A stretch of DNA of 64,000 bases from DAHUXT01 sp036273675 (GCA_036273675.1 DASUHD010000093.1:1-64000); one strand, 5' to 3'; shown: positions 36,486-44,650, counted from the stretch's first letter. The notes: generated from the sequence alone by a model not told the origin. Program-made: numbers and translations.

Positions 36486-36835
36486 TCAGTGGGACATGAC
36501 AGCATCTTGCTTGGCGCGTGTAACACTGCCTGTAACGAAGCAGCTGGCAGGTGAAGATGCACAAAGGCATGCATAGCGGATTACCGTGGTGACCCCGGCG
36601 TGATTCGAACCTGCGACACATGGTTTAGGAAACTGTGATCGCCCGTTCAGAACAGTTCATGTCTTTGCGCAAATCGGCTTATTTCCCCGCATTCTAGCGA
36701 TACCGTAGTTCAGGGTCGTTCACATCAGTTCATGCGTCACGCTGTCAGTTATGCTGTCAGACCGCAATAGTCGCGTGAGACGCGCGTGAGAACGGATGTT
36801 CGACTTTCCTGCTAGATGGTGGGGATGGTGTTGTC
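36486..36835. other. 350-base gap holding tRNA fragment and direct repeats
   Basis: Apart from the tRNA 3' fragment (36587-36631), this gap contains TCAGTTCATG- or CAGTTCATG-type repeats at about 36650 and 36727, a related TCAGTTATG at about 36745 and a doubled TGCTGTCAG nearby. Such repeats next to an attachment core could be arm-type recombinase sites or iterons. No gene was recognised. Confidence 0.4.
36587..36631 (-). mobile_element. tRNA 3'-end fragment, probable attachment site
   Basis: On the minus strand this begins at an anticodon loop TTCCTAA (CCT, as in tRNA-Arg), runs through a T-loop TTCGAAT and ends in an acceptor-like CGGGGTC-A-CCA. The sequence before the loop does not pair as a tRNA 5' half, and the T-stem has two mismatches, so it is not a functional gene. 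A tRNA 3' half beginning at the anticodon loop is the usual core of integrative-element att sites. With this orientation the element should extend to higher coordinates, towards an intact tRNA. I do not see that tRNA, or an integrase, in the window. Confidence 0.55.
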
Positions 36836-37342
36836 ATGGCATGGGTGAAGTTGGACGATCAGATCTTCGCGCACCCGAAGATCATCAACTTGTCGCGTGA
36901 TGCGAAACTGCTCTACCTCGCCGGACTGGCCTACTGCGCGGGTCAGTTGACCGATGGCCTGCTGCGTCCAGGCGCGGTGCGTATGGTCGCGGCACAGGTG
37001 GAAGCCGAGGCAGAGGCGTGCGCTGATGAGCTTGTAGCGGCGGGGCTATGGGAAGCCGATGGGCAGAACTTCATCGTCCATGACTACCTCGCCTATAACC
37101 CATCCGGCGCGCAGGTGCGGGCAAATCAAGATTGGTCGGAGGTCGCGGCTGGTCTCCGCCCGGTCGTGCTGGCTCGTGACGAGTATAAGTGCCAGTACTG
37201 CGGCGCTACGGATGACTTGACGCTTGACCATATCATTCCCTGCTCGCGAGGTGGTGATAGCTCGCTCGCGAATCTTCGGACGGCTTGCCGCACCTGCAAT
37301 AGCTCAAAGGGCGCTCGGACGCCGGAGGAGTGGCAGCGATGA
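36836..37342 (+). CDS. HNH-domain protein of the replication module
   Basis: This 168-residue protein has two parts. Residues 1-85 form a phage-type winged-helix domain (MAWVKLDDQIFAHPKI…, LYLAGLAYCAGQLTDGLL). Residues 105-165 form an HNH nuclease: CQYCG, LTLDHIIPCSRGGDSS, LRTACRTCNSSKG, with the zinc cysteines and catalytic histidines complete. Its stop overlaps the next start (ATGA). Such proteins occur in phage replication regions. The function could be processing of DNA or homing. Confidence 0.8.
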   Translation: MAWVKLDDQIFAHPKIINLSRDAKLLYLAGLAYCAGQLTDGLLRPGAVRMVAAQVEAEAEACADELVAAGLWEADGQNFIVHDYLAYNPSGAQVRANQDWSEVAAGLRPVVLARDEYKCQYCGATDDLTLDHIIPCSRGGDSSLANLRTACRTCNSSKGARTPEEWQR

Positions 37343-38367
37343 AATGGTTTCGCCTCTACTCCTCCGTGCTGCACGATCCCAAAGTGCAGCGACTGTCACC
37401 GGCGTTGTTCAAGCACTGGGTGAACCTGCTCTGTCTGGCAAGCGAGCAGGATGAGCGCGGGATGCTGCCCTGCGTTGATGATATTGCCTTTGCGCTCCGC
37501 ATCAAGCCGTCAGAGGCAGCCCAGGTGATGACGCAGCTCAGGCGCGCGGGCCTCGTGGATTCGACGGAGGATGGCCGCGACTTCCCCCACAATTGGCCGC
37601 AACGTCAGCGCGAGTCCGACGACGTTTCGACGCGAGTGCGCCGTCACCGCGAGCGCAAAGCCGCTGATAATCAGGAGTCTGTGACTATAGGTAACGGGAA
37701 TGTAACGTTACATGAAACGTTGCGGAAACGGCCAGTAGATACAGATTCAGATGCAGAGACAGAACCATCTGATCTAACAGTTGATACAGATGGGATAGAT
37801 ACCCCTAGAGAGAGAACGGCGCCGATGCACGGCGCGCTCGCTCTCGTCGCTCCCTCGCCCTCAGCAAAAGCCTCTGCCATCATCACGAGGACTCCCACGC
37901 CACTGAAACCTGTCCCCAAGAAACCAGTCCGCGCCCCTGATGTCCTATGGGATGCCTGTGTGCTCGCCTGCGATGGCAACGGGCCAGCCAATGATGCCGA
38001 ACGCGGCAAGTGGAACAAAGGGCTGAAATCGCTGCGGCAATCGGGCGCGACCCCGGAGGAGATCGCGCTGCGGGCGGAGCGATACCGGCGGCGCTACGGA
38101 GATGGCATCCCACTCAACCCTATGGCGCTGGCAGGCAACTGGACTGTTCTTGCGACGGAGGTACACGATCATGGACAATCAGGCAACCACAACGGCATCG
38201 CCGATCAACGAGGCGCTCGCGCGGGTGGCCGCTCGGCTCGGTTCTCCGCGAACACGCCGAAGCCGCTTCCAGACGCCGACTATTGGGAGCGGGAAAGACA
38301 GCGCCTCGAAGCTGAGGGCAGGCTCGCCAAACCTCGCGGTAGTGGTCAACTGCCGCAAGTGCAGTGA
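37339..38367 (+). CDS. Phage-type winged-helix replication protein
   Basis: This 342-residue protein begins with a helix-turn-helix module (MKWFRLYSSVLHDPKVQRLSP, then a second wing around RIKPSEAAQVMTQL). A Ser/Thr/Asp-rich linker follows, then a C-terminal basic domain with EERYRRRYGDGIPLNPMAL-like sequence and DADYWERERQRLEAEGRLAKP at the end. It resembles phage replication initiators of the DnaD/O-protein type. The ATG overlaps the HNH stop. Its last 197 bases overlap the loader gene in another frame. Confidence 0.72.
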   Translation: MKWFRLYSSVLHDPKVQRLSPALFKHWVNLLCLASEQDERGMLPCVDDIAFALRIKPSEAAQVMTQLRRAGLVDSTEDGRDFPHNWPQRQRESDDVSTRVRRHRERKAADNQESVTIGNGNVTLHETLRKRPVDTDSDAETEPSDLTVDTDGIDTPRERTAPMHGALALVAPSPSAKASAIITRTPTPLKPVPKKPVRAPDVLWDACVLACDGNGPANDAERGKWNKGLKSLRQSGATPEEIALRAERYRRRYGDGIPLNPMALAGNWTVLATEVHDHGQSGNHNGIADQRGARAGGRSARFSANTPKPLPDADYWERERQRLEAEGRLAKPRGSGQLPQVQ

Positions 38368-39052
38368 CCTCGGCTATGTCCGCGCCAACGTGGAGATGGG
38401 GCATCCTGACTTCGGGCGGGCTATGCGCTGCTCGTGCAAAGCGGACGAGGACCGGGCGGCGCATGCCAGACGGGCGCAAGAGGCCAGCAACCTCAAAGGG
38501 CGGCTGCTCGCCAAGACGTTCGCCACGTTCGACTGTTCGCGTTCGCCGTCGGCGCGGGAAGCCTGCGAGATCCTGCGGGAGTTCGCCGATGCGCCGGATG
38601 GTGAGTCATATCCCTGGCTGCTGCTGCGGGGGAACAGAGGCACAGGCAAAACTCACCTCTTGGCGGCGGTCGCCAATGCCCTGATGAGCCGGGGAGAGAC
38701 GCCGCTCTACGTGGTCGTGCCAGACTTCCTCGACTATCTGCGCGAGGGCTACGACGCGGAGAAGTTCAACGAGAATGCTTCGCGCCGGATGCGGGATGCC
38801 CGCGATTGCCCGGTGCTGCTGCTGGATGACCTCGGCGTGGAAAAGCGCACGCTCTGGACGGATGAGCAGATGTATCGGTTGCTCAACCATCGCTACAACG
38901 AGGGGCTTCCTACCGTGATCGCTAGCAACGTGGAGATGGAGGAGCTGGAGCCACGTATAGCGAGCCGGATGCAGGATAGCAGCCTCGCGCGCATGGTCGT
39001 GCTGGCGGGCGAGGATCAGCGGATAGCCAGCGGTAAGGGGTCTCGGCGATGA
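38171..39052 (+). CDS. DnaC-like helicase loader ATPase
   Basis: This 293-residue protein has an N-terminal four-cysteine zinc knuckle (CRKCSDLGYV…CSCK) and a AAA+ ATPase domain: Walker A GNRGTGKTHLL, Walker B VLLLDDLGVEK, and sensor residues around VIASNVEMEEL. It would load the replicative helicase for the element. ATG 38171 is chosen because GGAGG lies nine bases upstream, inside the previous gene. It ends with an ATGA overlap into the methylase frame. It is the best evidence that this block came from a phage or integrative element. Confidence 0.88.
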   Translation: MDNQATTTASPINEALARVAARLGSPRTRRSRFQTPTIGSGKDSASKLRAGSPNLAVVVNCRKCSDLGYVRANVEMGHPDFGRAMRCSCKADEDRAAHARRAQEASNLKGRLLAKTFATFDCSRSPSAREACEILREFADAPDGESYPWLLLRGNRGTGKTHLLAAVANALMSRGETPLYVVVPDFLDYLREGYDAEKFNENASRRMRDARDCPVLLLDDLGVEKRTLWTDEQMYRLLNHRYNEGLPTVIASNVEMEELEPRIASRMQDSSLARMVVLAGEDQRIASGKGSRR

Positions 39053-39165
39053 TGACGGGACTCGACACCATTCTCTGCGGTGACGCTCTCGCAACGCTCC
39101 GGACGCTGCCAGATGGGATAGCGCATACCTGCGTGACATCGCCGCCTTATTACTCGCTGCGGGAC
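39049..39165 (+). pseudogene. DNA methylase, N-terminal 39 residues only (interrupted)
   Basis: MMTGLDTILCGDALATLRTL and the catalytic motif IV TSPPYYSLRD open a phage-type N4/N6 DNA methylase. The frame is then cut after the aspartate and continues into a different gene (the HNH endonuclease from 39205). The rest of the methylase is absent here. It starts on the stop of the helicase loader (ATGATGA). A near-copy of this beginning is found again at 40013. Confidence 0.75.
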
Positions 39166-39177
39166 GTAGTAAGGTGG

Positions 39178-39183
39178 TATAAT
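39178..39183 (+). promoter_or_regulatory. -10 box inside the interrupted methylase junction
   Basis: A perfect TATAAT lies 13 bases after the methylase fragment and 7 bases before an AAAGGAG ribosome site. It would let the inserted endonuclease gene be expressed independently. No clear -35 is seen. Confidence 0.4.
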
Positions 39184-39204
39184 TGCAGTGAAAGGAGCCA
39201 AGCA

Positions 39205-39987
39205 ATGGCAACGAGTAACTGTAAGCAATGCGGTAGAGAAATCAAGCGGAACGGCACGAGGGTTCCTGTGTTCTGCTCGTTGGAATGCAAGGGTAACTGG
39301 CAGCGAGCACAAAAGGAGCAGCAGGGCATCACACGAGACTGGCTGTATAGCAAGTACGTTGATGAGGGACTTAGCACCTACGAAATTGCCAAGATCGTTG
39401 GGCGCAATCCAAAGCGTGTGTGGGACTGGCTGCATGACTATGACATCCCTTTGCGCGAACGTGAATGGGATGTGGTGCCTGACCCTTCCATACCTTATCA
39501 GCAAGAAGAGTGGCTACGCGCTCAGTACGTGGATGCACAGCGGTCATCATCGGAGATTGCGGCGCAATTCGATGTGGCTCCGGCAACTATCCTCTACTTC
39601 CTCCGGCGTTTCGATATTCCGACACGGAATCCATCTGAAGTCCGCGCTGCGAAATATTGGACGCTCAGTGGTGAAGTCAACGGCATGTACGGCAAAGGTG
39701 GCGAAGATAATCCCAATTGGCGCGGTGGGGTGACACCTGATCGACAGTCTCTCTACTCATCACGGGAGTGGGCGCAGGCAGTCAAAGTAGTATGGCGACG
39801 CGACCAAGCTACGTGCCAGCGTTGCGGTGCGAAACCAGACGGGCGAGGCCAATTCCATATTCATCATCGCGTCTCATTTGCCGTGGTGGAGTTGAGGACT
39901 GATCCTAGCAATCTTGTGCTGCTTTGCCGTCCTTGCCACCACTGGGTTCATAGTCTTCAGAACGTCGCCCGAGAGTTCTTGGGCTAG
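39205..39987 (+). CDS. HNH homing-type endonuclease inserted in the methylase gene
   Basis: This 260-residue protein starts at ATG 39205 with AAAGGAG seven bases upstream. It has an N-terminal zinc knuckle (CKQCGREIKRNGTRVPVFC), two helix-turn-helix repeats (LSTYEIAKIVGRNPKRVWDWL and SSEIAAQFDVAPATILYFL), a linker with GMYGKGGEDNPNWRGG typical of such nucleases, and a C-terminal HNH domain (CQRCG…FHIHHRVSF…LLCRPCHHWVH). It is in frame with the 39-residue methylase fragment, so a fusion is also possible. It is less GC-rich than its neighbours. The position, directly after a catalytic motif, fits homing. Confidence 0.82.
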   Translation: MATSNCKQCGREIKRNGTRVPVFCSLECKGNWQRAQKEQQGITRDWLYSKYVDEGLSTYEIAKIVGRNPKRVWDWLHDYDIPLREREWDVVPDPSIPYQQEEWLRAQYVDAQRSSSEIAAQFDVAPATILYFLRRFDIPTRNPSEVRAAKYWTLSGEVNGMYGKGGEDNPNWRGGVTPDRQSLYSSREWAQAVKVVWRRDQATCQRCGAKPDGRGQFHIHHRVSFAVVELRTDPSNLVLLCRPCHHWVHSLQNVAREFLG

Positions 39988-40012
39988 CAAGATAGAAGGG
40001 AGGTGGTGCCAA

Positions 40013-40587
40013 GTGAAAATGATGGATGTCATCCTTCAGGGGGACGCGCTTGCCATGTTGAAGTCTTTGCCGAGCGGCATAGCACACACATGCGTAACGA
40101 GTCCCCCTACTGACTACTACTCGCTGCGTGACTACGGCGTGCCGGGTCAGTTGGGTTTGGAGCCGACCATCGGGGAGTACGTCGCCAAACTCGTTGAAGT
40201 GTTCCGCGAGGTTAGGCGGGTGCTGCGGCCGGACGCAACGCTGTGGGTGAACCTCGGAGACAGCTACGCCAACGATGGCAAGCGGGCGACTCGACCAGTG
40301 GCAAGCGTGCTCAGGGGTTGCATGGCGAGACGGAGATCGGGCGGGGGAAACGCTATACAGGCATGAAGCGGAAGGATCTCATTGGTATCCCCTGGCGCGT
40401 CGCGTTTGCGTTGCAGCAAGACGGCTGGTGGCTGGGATTAGACATCGTTTGCACAAGCCAAACCCGATGCCAGAATCGGTTATGGATCGGCCTACTCGAG
40501 CGCATGAATATCTCTTCCTGCTGGCTTGCAGTTGTGCCCCGCTGTTCTGGACGCACCGTAATGGCATGGTGAGCCAAACCAAGCCTA
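40013..40587 (+). pseudogene. Degenerate DNA methylase, frameshifted and cut by the IS
   Basis: The start (MMDVILQGDALAMLKSL) resembles the first methylase. Motif IV is damaged: TSPP is followed by an extra TD before YYSLRD. The frame then supports GQLGLEP…EVRRVLRPDATLWVNLGDSY. Near 40285 it shifts to a frame carrying RKDLIGIPWRVAFALQQDGWW, and near 40440 to a third carrying HKPNPMPESVMDRPTRAHEYLF. The IS begins at 40588 and the C-terminus is missing. GGGAGGTGG precedes the start. It cannot encode a working enzyme. Confidence 0.8.
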
Positions 40588-41572
40588 AGAAACTGTACGA
40601 GAAGGCTTCACGCCAAGGTTTTCACGTCAAGCGGTGGAGCAGCAAGCGTATGCTGGTGACATAGATGAACGCCTCGCTACTTGCGGGCAGGCGTTCGTAG
40701 TCGCGGCTCAGGGTCGCGGCTCAGGCGTCGTGAGCGGCCGAGCCAGTCAAAGGTCCGTTCCACCACCCAGCGCCGTGGCAGCACGTGAAAGCCCGGTTGA
40801 AAGCCCATCTCGTCGAGCAAGTTTGGAAAGTAGCACTGGAGATTGCGCCACCAGGGATAGACGACTTCCAACTCGATCCCCAGGTGCTGGCGTGTCCACT
40901 GGCGCAAGGCTCCTGCGTAGCCCTGGTCAGCCCAGATGTGTCGCAGGCGCGGGAAGCGGGGCAAGTCGGTCCCCAAAGCGCCCAGCACCAGCTTGGCTCC
41001 CAGTCGGTCATGCAGATTAGCTGGGTGGACCACCACCTTGAGCAGCAGGCCCAGCGTATCAACCAGCACGTGGCGCTTGCGCCCACTGACTTTCTTGCCT
41101 TGTTGGCTGCCGTCGAAGCCGCGTGGACCGCCCTGGTGGGTCTTGACCGATTGGCTGTCAGTGATCGCCGCACTCGGCGTCGATTCACGCCTAGCGCGCT
41201 CGCGGGCCAACTCCCGCAAGTGCCGATGGATCTGTTCCCACCTCCCTTCGTTGCGCCAGCAGCGAAAATAGTGGTACACCGTCGACCAGGGTCCATAGTC
41301 CCGGGGCAAATAGCGCCAGGCGCAGCCGCTGCGCACGAGATACAAGAGCCCATTGAGGATGCGACGCAGGTCGACCGAACGCGGTCGACCACCGGGCTTG
41401 GCGGGTGGCAGCAATGCAGATAACAACGCCCACTCCATATCGAGCAGATCACTCGGGTACCCTTGAACTGCCATATCAGGGATGCCCTCCGACAGGTGTG
41501 TGAGACACTCATGTCAGTCAGGGTATCTCCTGGTGGCCTTTTTGCGACTGGCCCCCTTCTCGTACCGTTTCT
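40588..41572 (-). mobile_element. Complete IS5-family element with TA target duplication
   Basis: The 985-bp element has imperfect terminal inverted repeats: AGAAACTGTACGAGAAGG at the left and the complement of AGAAACGGTACGAGAAGG at the right. It is flanked by TA on both sides (40586-40587 and 41573-41574), as in the IS427 group. It carries one transposase gene on the minus strand. A second, truncated relative ends at 58678 with the same CAGTTTCT terminus. It has cut the degenerate methylase on its left and touches the stop codon of the gene on its right. Confidence 0.88.
40677..41474 (-). pseudogene. IS5-family transposase, frameshifted by a 13-bp duplication
   Basis: The DDE transposase has ITDSQSVKT (first D), IWADQGYAG (second D) and RRWVVERTFDWLGRSRRLSRD (E). 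The C-terminus departs from family sequence after SRD because GTCGCGGCTCAGG is present twice in tandem (40700-40712 and 40713-40725). Removing one copy restores a frame that runs to 40622 and ends …DYERLPASSEAFIYVTSIRLLLHR…, matching the remnant at 58260. The catalytic triad is intact, so activity may or may not persist. Confidence 0.85.
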
Positions 41573-42384
41573 TAGAGTGCAAACGTGTCCATCCGTATCG
41601 CCTCGATGAATTCGCTCATGATCACGACGAGCCGCTCGCGGTCTGACTCCGCGATGCCAAACGCGAGCGCACGCGGGACATGCGGAGGCAGATGCGTCAG
41701 CGCGGGGTAGATGTCGTCAGCAGGCTGAGGTGGCTTCGTGACGTACCCTCCGTTTCGCGAAACAGCGCGCGCCACCCGCAGATACGCGATGTACCGTCCG
41801 AAAATGTGCGCTGCATTGGTGATGTCTCCTCCTGCGCACACCCAGCCAAAGAGATCCAGGGTCATCAGGACCGGCGCATTCCAACGGGATGTTCGCTCTA
41901 ACAACCAAAGCCAAAGGCTCACGTCTGCGTTTTCCGGCCTTCGGTCGTTCATGACTGTGATACGCACCTCGGGCGCCCGTTCCTGAGCGGCCGTGACTAT
42001 CCCCTGCACCGCATCGAGCGTCTCATCGGTGACGCTGGTCACGTCTCCCAATGGAAAGGCGACCAGCGAACACCCAAGCGCATGGCACTGCACCAGCGTT
42101 GCGAGGAGCAGTTCGCGCTGGAGGCTGCTCGCAAGGAAGAGTGGCCGCGACACGGTGAGCGTCGGGCGCTCCGCGAAGCGGGCTAGCAGAGGCAGCAGAT
42201 CCTCTGCATCGTCAGGATTCATGATCAATGCGATCTGATCCTGCGCCAACTCGAATCCATCAGCGCCAGACTCAAGGGCCACCTCTAGCACTTCTGGCAG
42301 CCGAATGTCTGGGGTGATGAGTTCACTCGCCACAACATAGACTGGCGCGGTTGGAAGCGCTGGGTTCCCTGCGGACTGCTCCAC
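41572..42384 (-). CDS. TIM-barrel sugar-phosphate isomerase/epimerase-like protein
   Basis: This protein of about 270 residues has xylose-isomerase-like barrel features: VASELITPDIRLPEVLEVALESGADGFELAQ, LLPLLARFAERPTLTVSRP, LDLFGWVCAGGDI near the last strands. Metal-ligand residues are not obvious, so the assignment is tentative. The best start is GTG 42384 with GAGGGAG upstream; GTG 42393 and ATG 42438 are alternatives. Its stop TAA (41572-41574) is shared with the IS end and the TA duplication, so the original last residues may have been altered by the insertion. Confidence 0.5.
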   Translation of the reverse strand: MEQSAGNPALPTAPVYVVASELITPDIRLPEVLEVALESGADGFELAQDQIALIMNPDDAEDLLPLLARFAERPTLTVSRPLFLASSLQRELLLATLVQCHALGCSLVAFPLGDVTSVTDETLDAVQGIVTAAQERAPEVRITVMNDRRPENADVSLWLWLLERTSRWNAPVLMTLDLFGWVCAGGDITNAAHIFGRYIAYLRVARAVSRNGGYVTKPPQPADDIYPALTHLPPHVPRALAFGIAESDRERLVVIMSEFIEAIRMDTFAL

Positions 42385-42438
42385 ATTAATCACTCCCTCA
42401 TACTTACCTAGACGGCATGGAACGAGGAGGTCGAGCAA

Positions 42439-43182
42439 CTAGTTCCTCTCCTCGTTTTCTGGCGTTGTCTGTATTGACATCTCTGTAGTGTCTTTCTGCG
42501 AACAGAGTGTACCCTGCACATCTTGCTTGGGTCTGTCCGCTACCGAACGTAACCTCAAGTCGCGCGCTGACAGTACGATGGATCGCAGTGGAACGGGCCA
42601 GGCGCCATGGACATCGCTGGTATGCTGCAAGTGGGGTGTGCTGCCCCGCTGGCGCTCGGGTCTGGACACCCCTTTGATCCCATTGAATGAGGCCCGAGGT
42701 GGTCGGTGGGGGTCTCACCGCTATCGTGGGATGTGTCATCGAGGTCGAGATATGAAGAACGTGGAGCGCAGAATACCGATGCCTCTTTTGTCTCACCTTT
42801 GATTTCACAGGCAAGCACCCGAGCGACCGGCTCTGTACCTCACGGTCGGAGAGGACGACCAGGAAGTCAGCGACCTACACGCCACCAATAAAGGGGCCAA
42901 TCAAGCAGGCAAAAAGCTGCCGCACCAGAATAAGATCGAGGCAATCCTGGGTTAGCTGCTCTGCATGCAGGAGTGAATGCCAACTGCTGCTACCGTCTAA
43001 GCTGACGATTCCGCCTACCACGTCGGCATGCCTGGCGAGCCGGCTATCCCTGCTAAGCACTTATGAACCCGCTCGAGAATGCAGGGGCGCCCAATGGCAA
43101 AAGCGTCTCCACGAGAGTGTCTCTCGTGACGAGCCAATAACCCTCTCGCACCCCGTGCTTTGGCTGGCGGTATGTCCTGATC
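42439..43182. other. 744-base gap without a convincing gene
   Basis: Only short frames with unusual composition are open. The best, on the minus strand at about 42555-42818, is 87 residues rich in cysteine, serine and proline and is not supported. A half-site of the island palindrome (CTGCGAACAG, 42496-42505) lies upstream of the TIM-barrel gene. A hairpin at 43110-43128 closes the next gene. Confidence 0.5.
43110..43128 (-). terminator. Hairpin downstream of the pentapeptide-channel gene
   Basis: CACGAGAG and CTCTCGTG form a perfect eight-base stem with loop TGT, about 55 bases after the stop. A TTTT run on the transcript follows the stem by seven bases, so termination would be imperfect. 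Confidence 0.45.
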
Positions 43183-44544
43183 TCACCGGGACAGGTAACG
43201 CTGAGTGAATGTGGCGATGAAGGTGATCTCAATCAGCAAGCCAACAATGGCCTCAACCGCCGCCACTCGCGCCAACGTGTCGCCAAGAGAAATATCCGAT
43301 GGGAAGAATCCACGTCCATGAAAGCTGCTGATGCTGAGGACGAGAGCCTCATCCCAGGTCAGATGAGGCGCGGCGAATTGAGCGTTGAGCAGGTACGCGC
43401 CAGCGAACGCGCAGATGATAACGACGTAAGCAATGAAGCTTCGGAGCGGACGGTACCCATAGCCAGCAACCAGGTCTAGGAACAAGGAGCCGAGCGCCGC
43501 ACCCAGTCGGCCTTGTTGCCAGAGCACCTGCCGCTGAAGGAGTTGCGCTTTGTAGGCGAACCGATCGGCATCCTCGCTGAGACCTTGCTCGCGTAAGACC
43601 ACGGCAAGCTGGTGATTCGCCCGCACTGCTGCTTCATACTCGCCCAGGCGCGTACGCCTGAGCTTTGGGCGGTTGTTAAGGTCTTGCGAAGCACGAGCCA
43701 CCCGTTCCTCACCCAACACGACGGCAATCGGTCTGTTTCGTCGAACGCCTTTTCTCGCCTGCGACCAACTAATTGCCGAGAGATCGGCCCCACCCCAGCG
43801 CACGCGCCCCAGATGAGCGAAGCCGAAGATATCGTTGCCTAGAGAGACGTTGGTAAGGTTTGTGGAGCTGTCGAGATAGGCCGTGTCGAGCTTTGCCCCC
43901 GCTAGGTAAGCGCCGGTCAGTATCGCCCCCTCGAGGTGGGCGCCGAACAGGTCAGCCTGTTCAAGATGCGCCTCAACCAAGGCGGCCCCTTCGAGATGCG
44001 CTGCCGCCACGTCGGCACGCTGAAGTTGCACCCTATTCAGGCAAGCTTCCTCCAAGTGGGAGGCCACGAGCAAGCAATGTTCCATATCGGCAGCGGCAGC
44101 ATCAACTCCTTCTGTCGAGGTGTTGCCCCACTCGGCTAGGTCAAGTCCGCACTGCACCCTGGCAAGCGGCAACTCAGAAAGGACTGCCCTCTGGAGTTGC
44201 GCGCCTCGCAGATCTAGGCCTTGGCGTGTGCGCTGATTGATATCCATCCAGTCCACTGGACCATGTATGCCGCCGCCCTCATGGGTCGTCAGCAACCATT
44301 CCACGTCCGCGCGGGTAAGCGCTACACCGCTAAATGGGTACAGGCCTCGCGCTATATCCGGTTGGATCGCTCGCCGTTCGGCCAGAAATCGCTGCCGCTG
44401 CTGGCTGATCCCCGGCTCGGTGCGCCACGGCTGCCCGTGCGCGTCCCAGTAGCTCGGCCATGAACTGTATCCCTCCGGCGCATGGTGCTCCTCCGTGGGC
44501 ACAGACTGGCCTTGCTGCATGGCCATAGTCTTACTCCTGCTCAA
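43183..44544 (-). CDS. Pentapeptide-repeat protein fused to an ion-channel-like domain
   Basis: This 453-residue protein has a polar leader of about 100 residues, then pentapeptide repeats (A(D/N)LxxAxLxGAxL type) at about 110-255. A polar helical region follows, then a C-terminal module with two membrane helices (about 360-380 and 420-445). Between these lies a pore-like SISSFHGRGFFPS segment, where K+ channels have TVGYGD. Such fusions may be regulated channels. It has an exact GTTCGCCAGCGAAC palindrome at 44637-44650, about 95 bases upstream. The filter differs from potassium channels, so ion choice is open. Confidence 0.82.
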   Translation of the reverse strand: MSRSKTMAMQQGQSVPTEEHHAPEGYSSWPSYWDAHGQPWRTEPGISQQRQRFLAERRAIQPDIARGLYPFSGVALTRADVEWLLTTHEGGGIHGPVDWMDINQRTRQGLDLRGAQLQRAVLSELPLARVQCGLDLAEWGNTSTEGVDAAAADMEHCLLVASHLEEACLNRVQLQRADVAAAHLEGAALVEAHLEQADLFGAHLEGAILTGAYLAGAKLDTAYLDSSTNLTNVSLGNDIFGFAHLGRVRWGGADLSAISWSQARKGVRRNRPIAVVLGEERVARASQDLNNRPKLRRTRLGEYEAAVRANHQLAVVLREQGLSEDADRFAYKAQLLQRQVLWQQGRLGAALGSLFLDLVAGYGYRPLRSFIAYVVIICAFAGAYLLNAQFAAPHLTWDEALVLSISSFHGRGFFPSDISLGDTLARVAAVEAIVGLLIEITFIATFTQRYLSR

Positions 44545-44636
44545 CTGCTACGGCAGTGAAGCCAGTGCTCAAGCTGGCAGACCGTGATTGTGGACCGCAT
44601 CCGCATGGAGTTTACAGCCACATCATCACCCCGTCC

Positions 44637-44650
44637 GTTCGCCAGCGAAC
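44637..44650. promoter_or_regulatory. Island palindrome GTTCGC-NN-GCGAAC, site 1
   Basis: The exact sequence GTTCGCCAGCGAAC lies about 95 bases upstream of the pentapeptide-channel gene. The identical sequence recurs at 57806-57819 and a close version at 53710-53723. Perfect symmetry and repeated promoter location suggest a regulator-binding site. Confidence 0.55.

Noticed and set aside
36587..36631. Functional tRNA gene
   Set aside because: The 5' half is missing and the T-stem has mismatches, so it is listed as an attachment fragment.
42555..42818. 87-codon cysteine/serine-rich minus frame
   Set aside because: No start signal, no family resemblance, odd composition.
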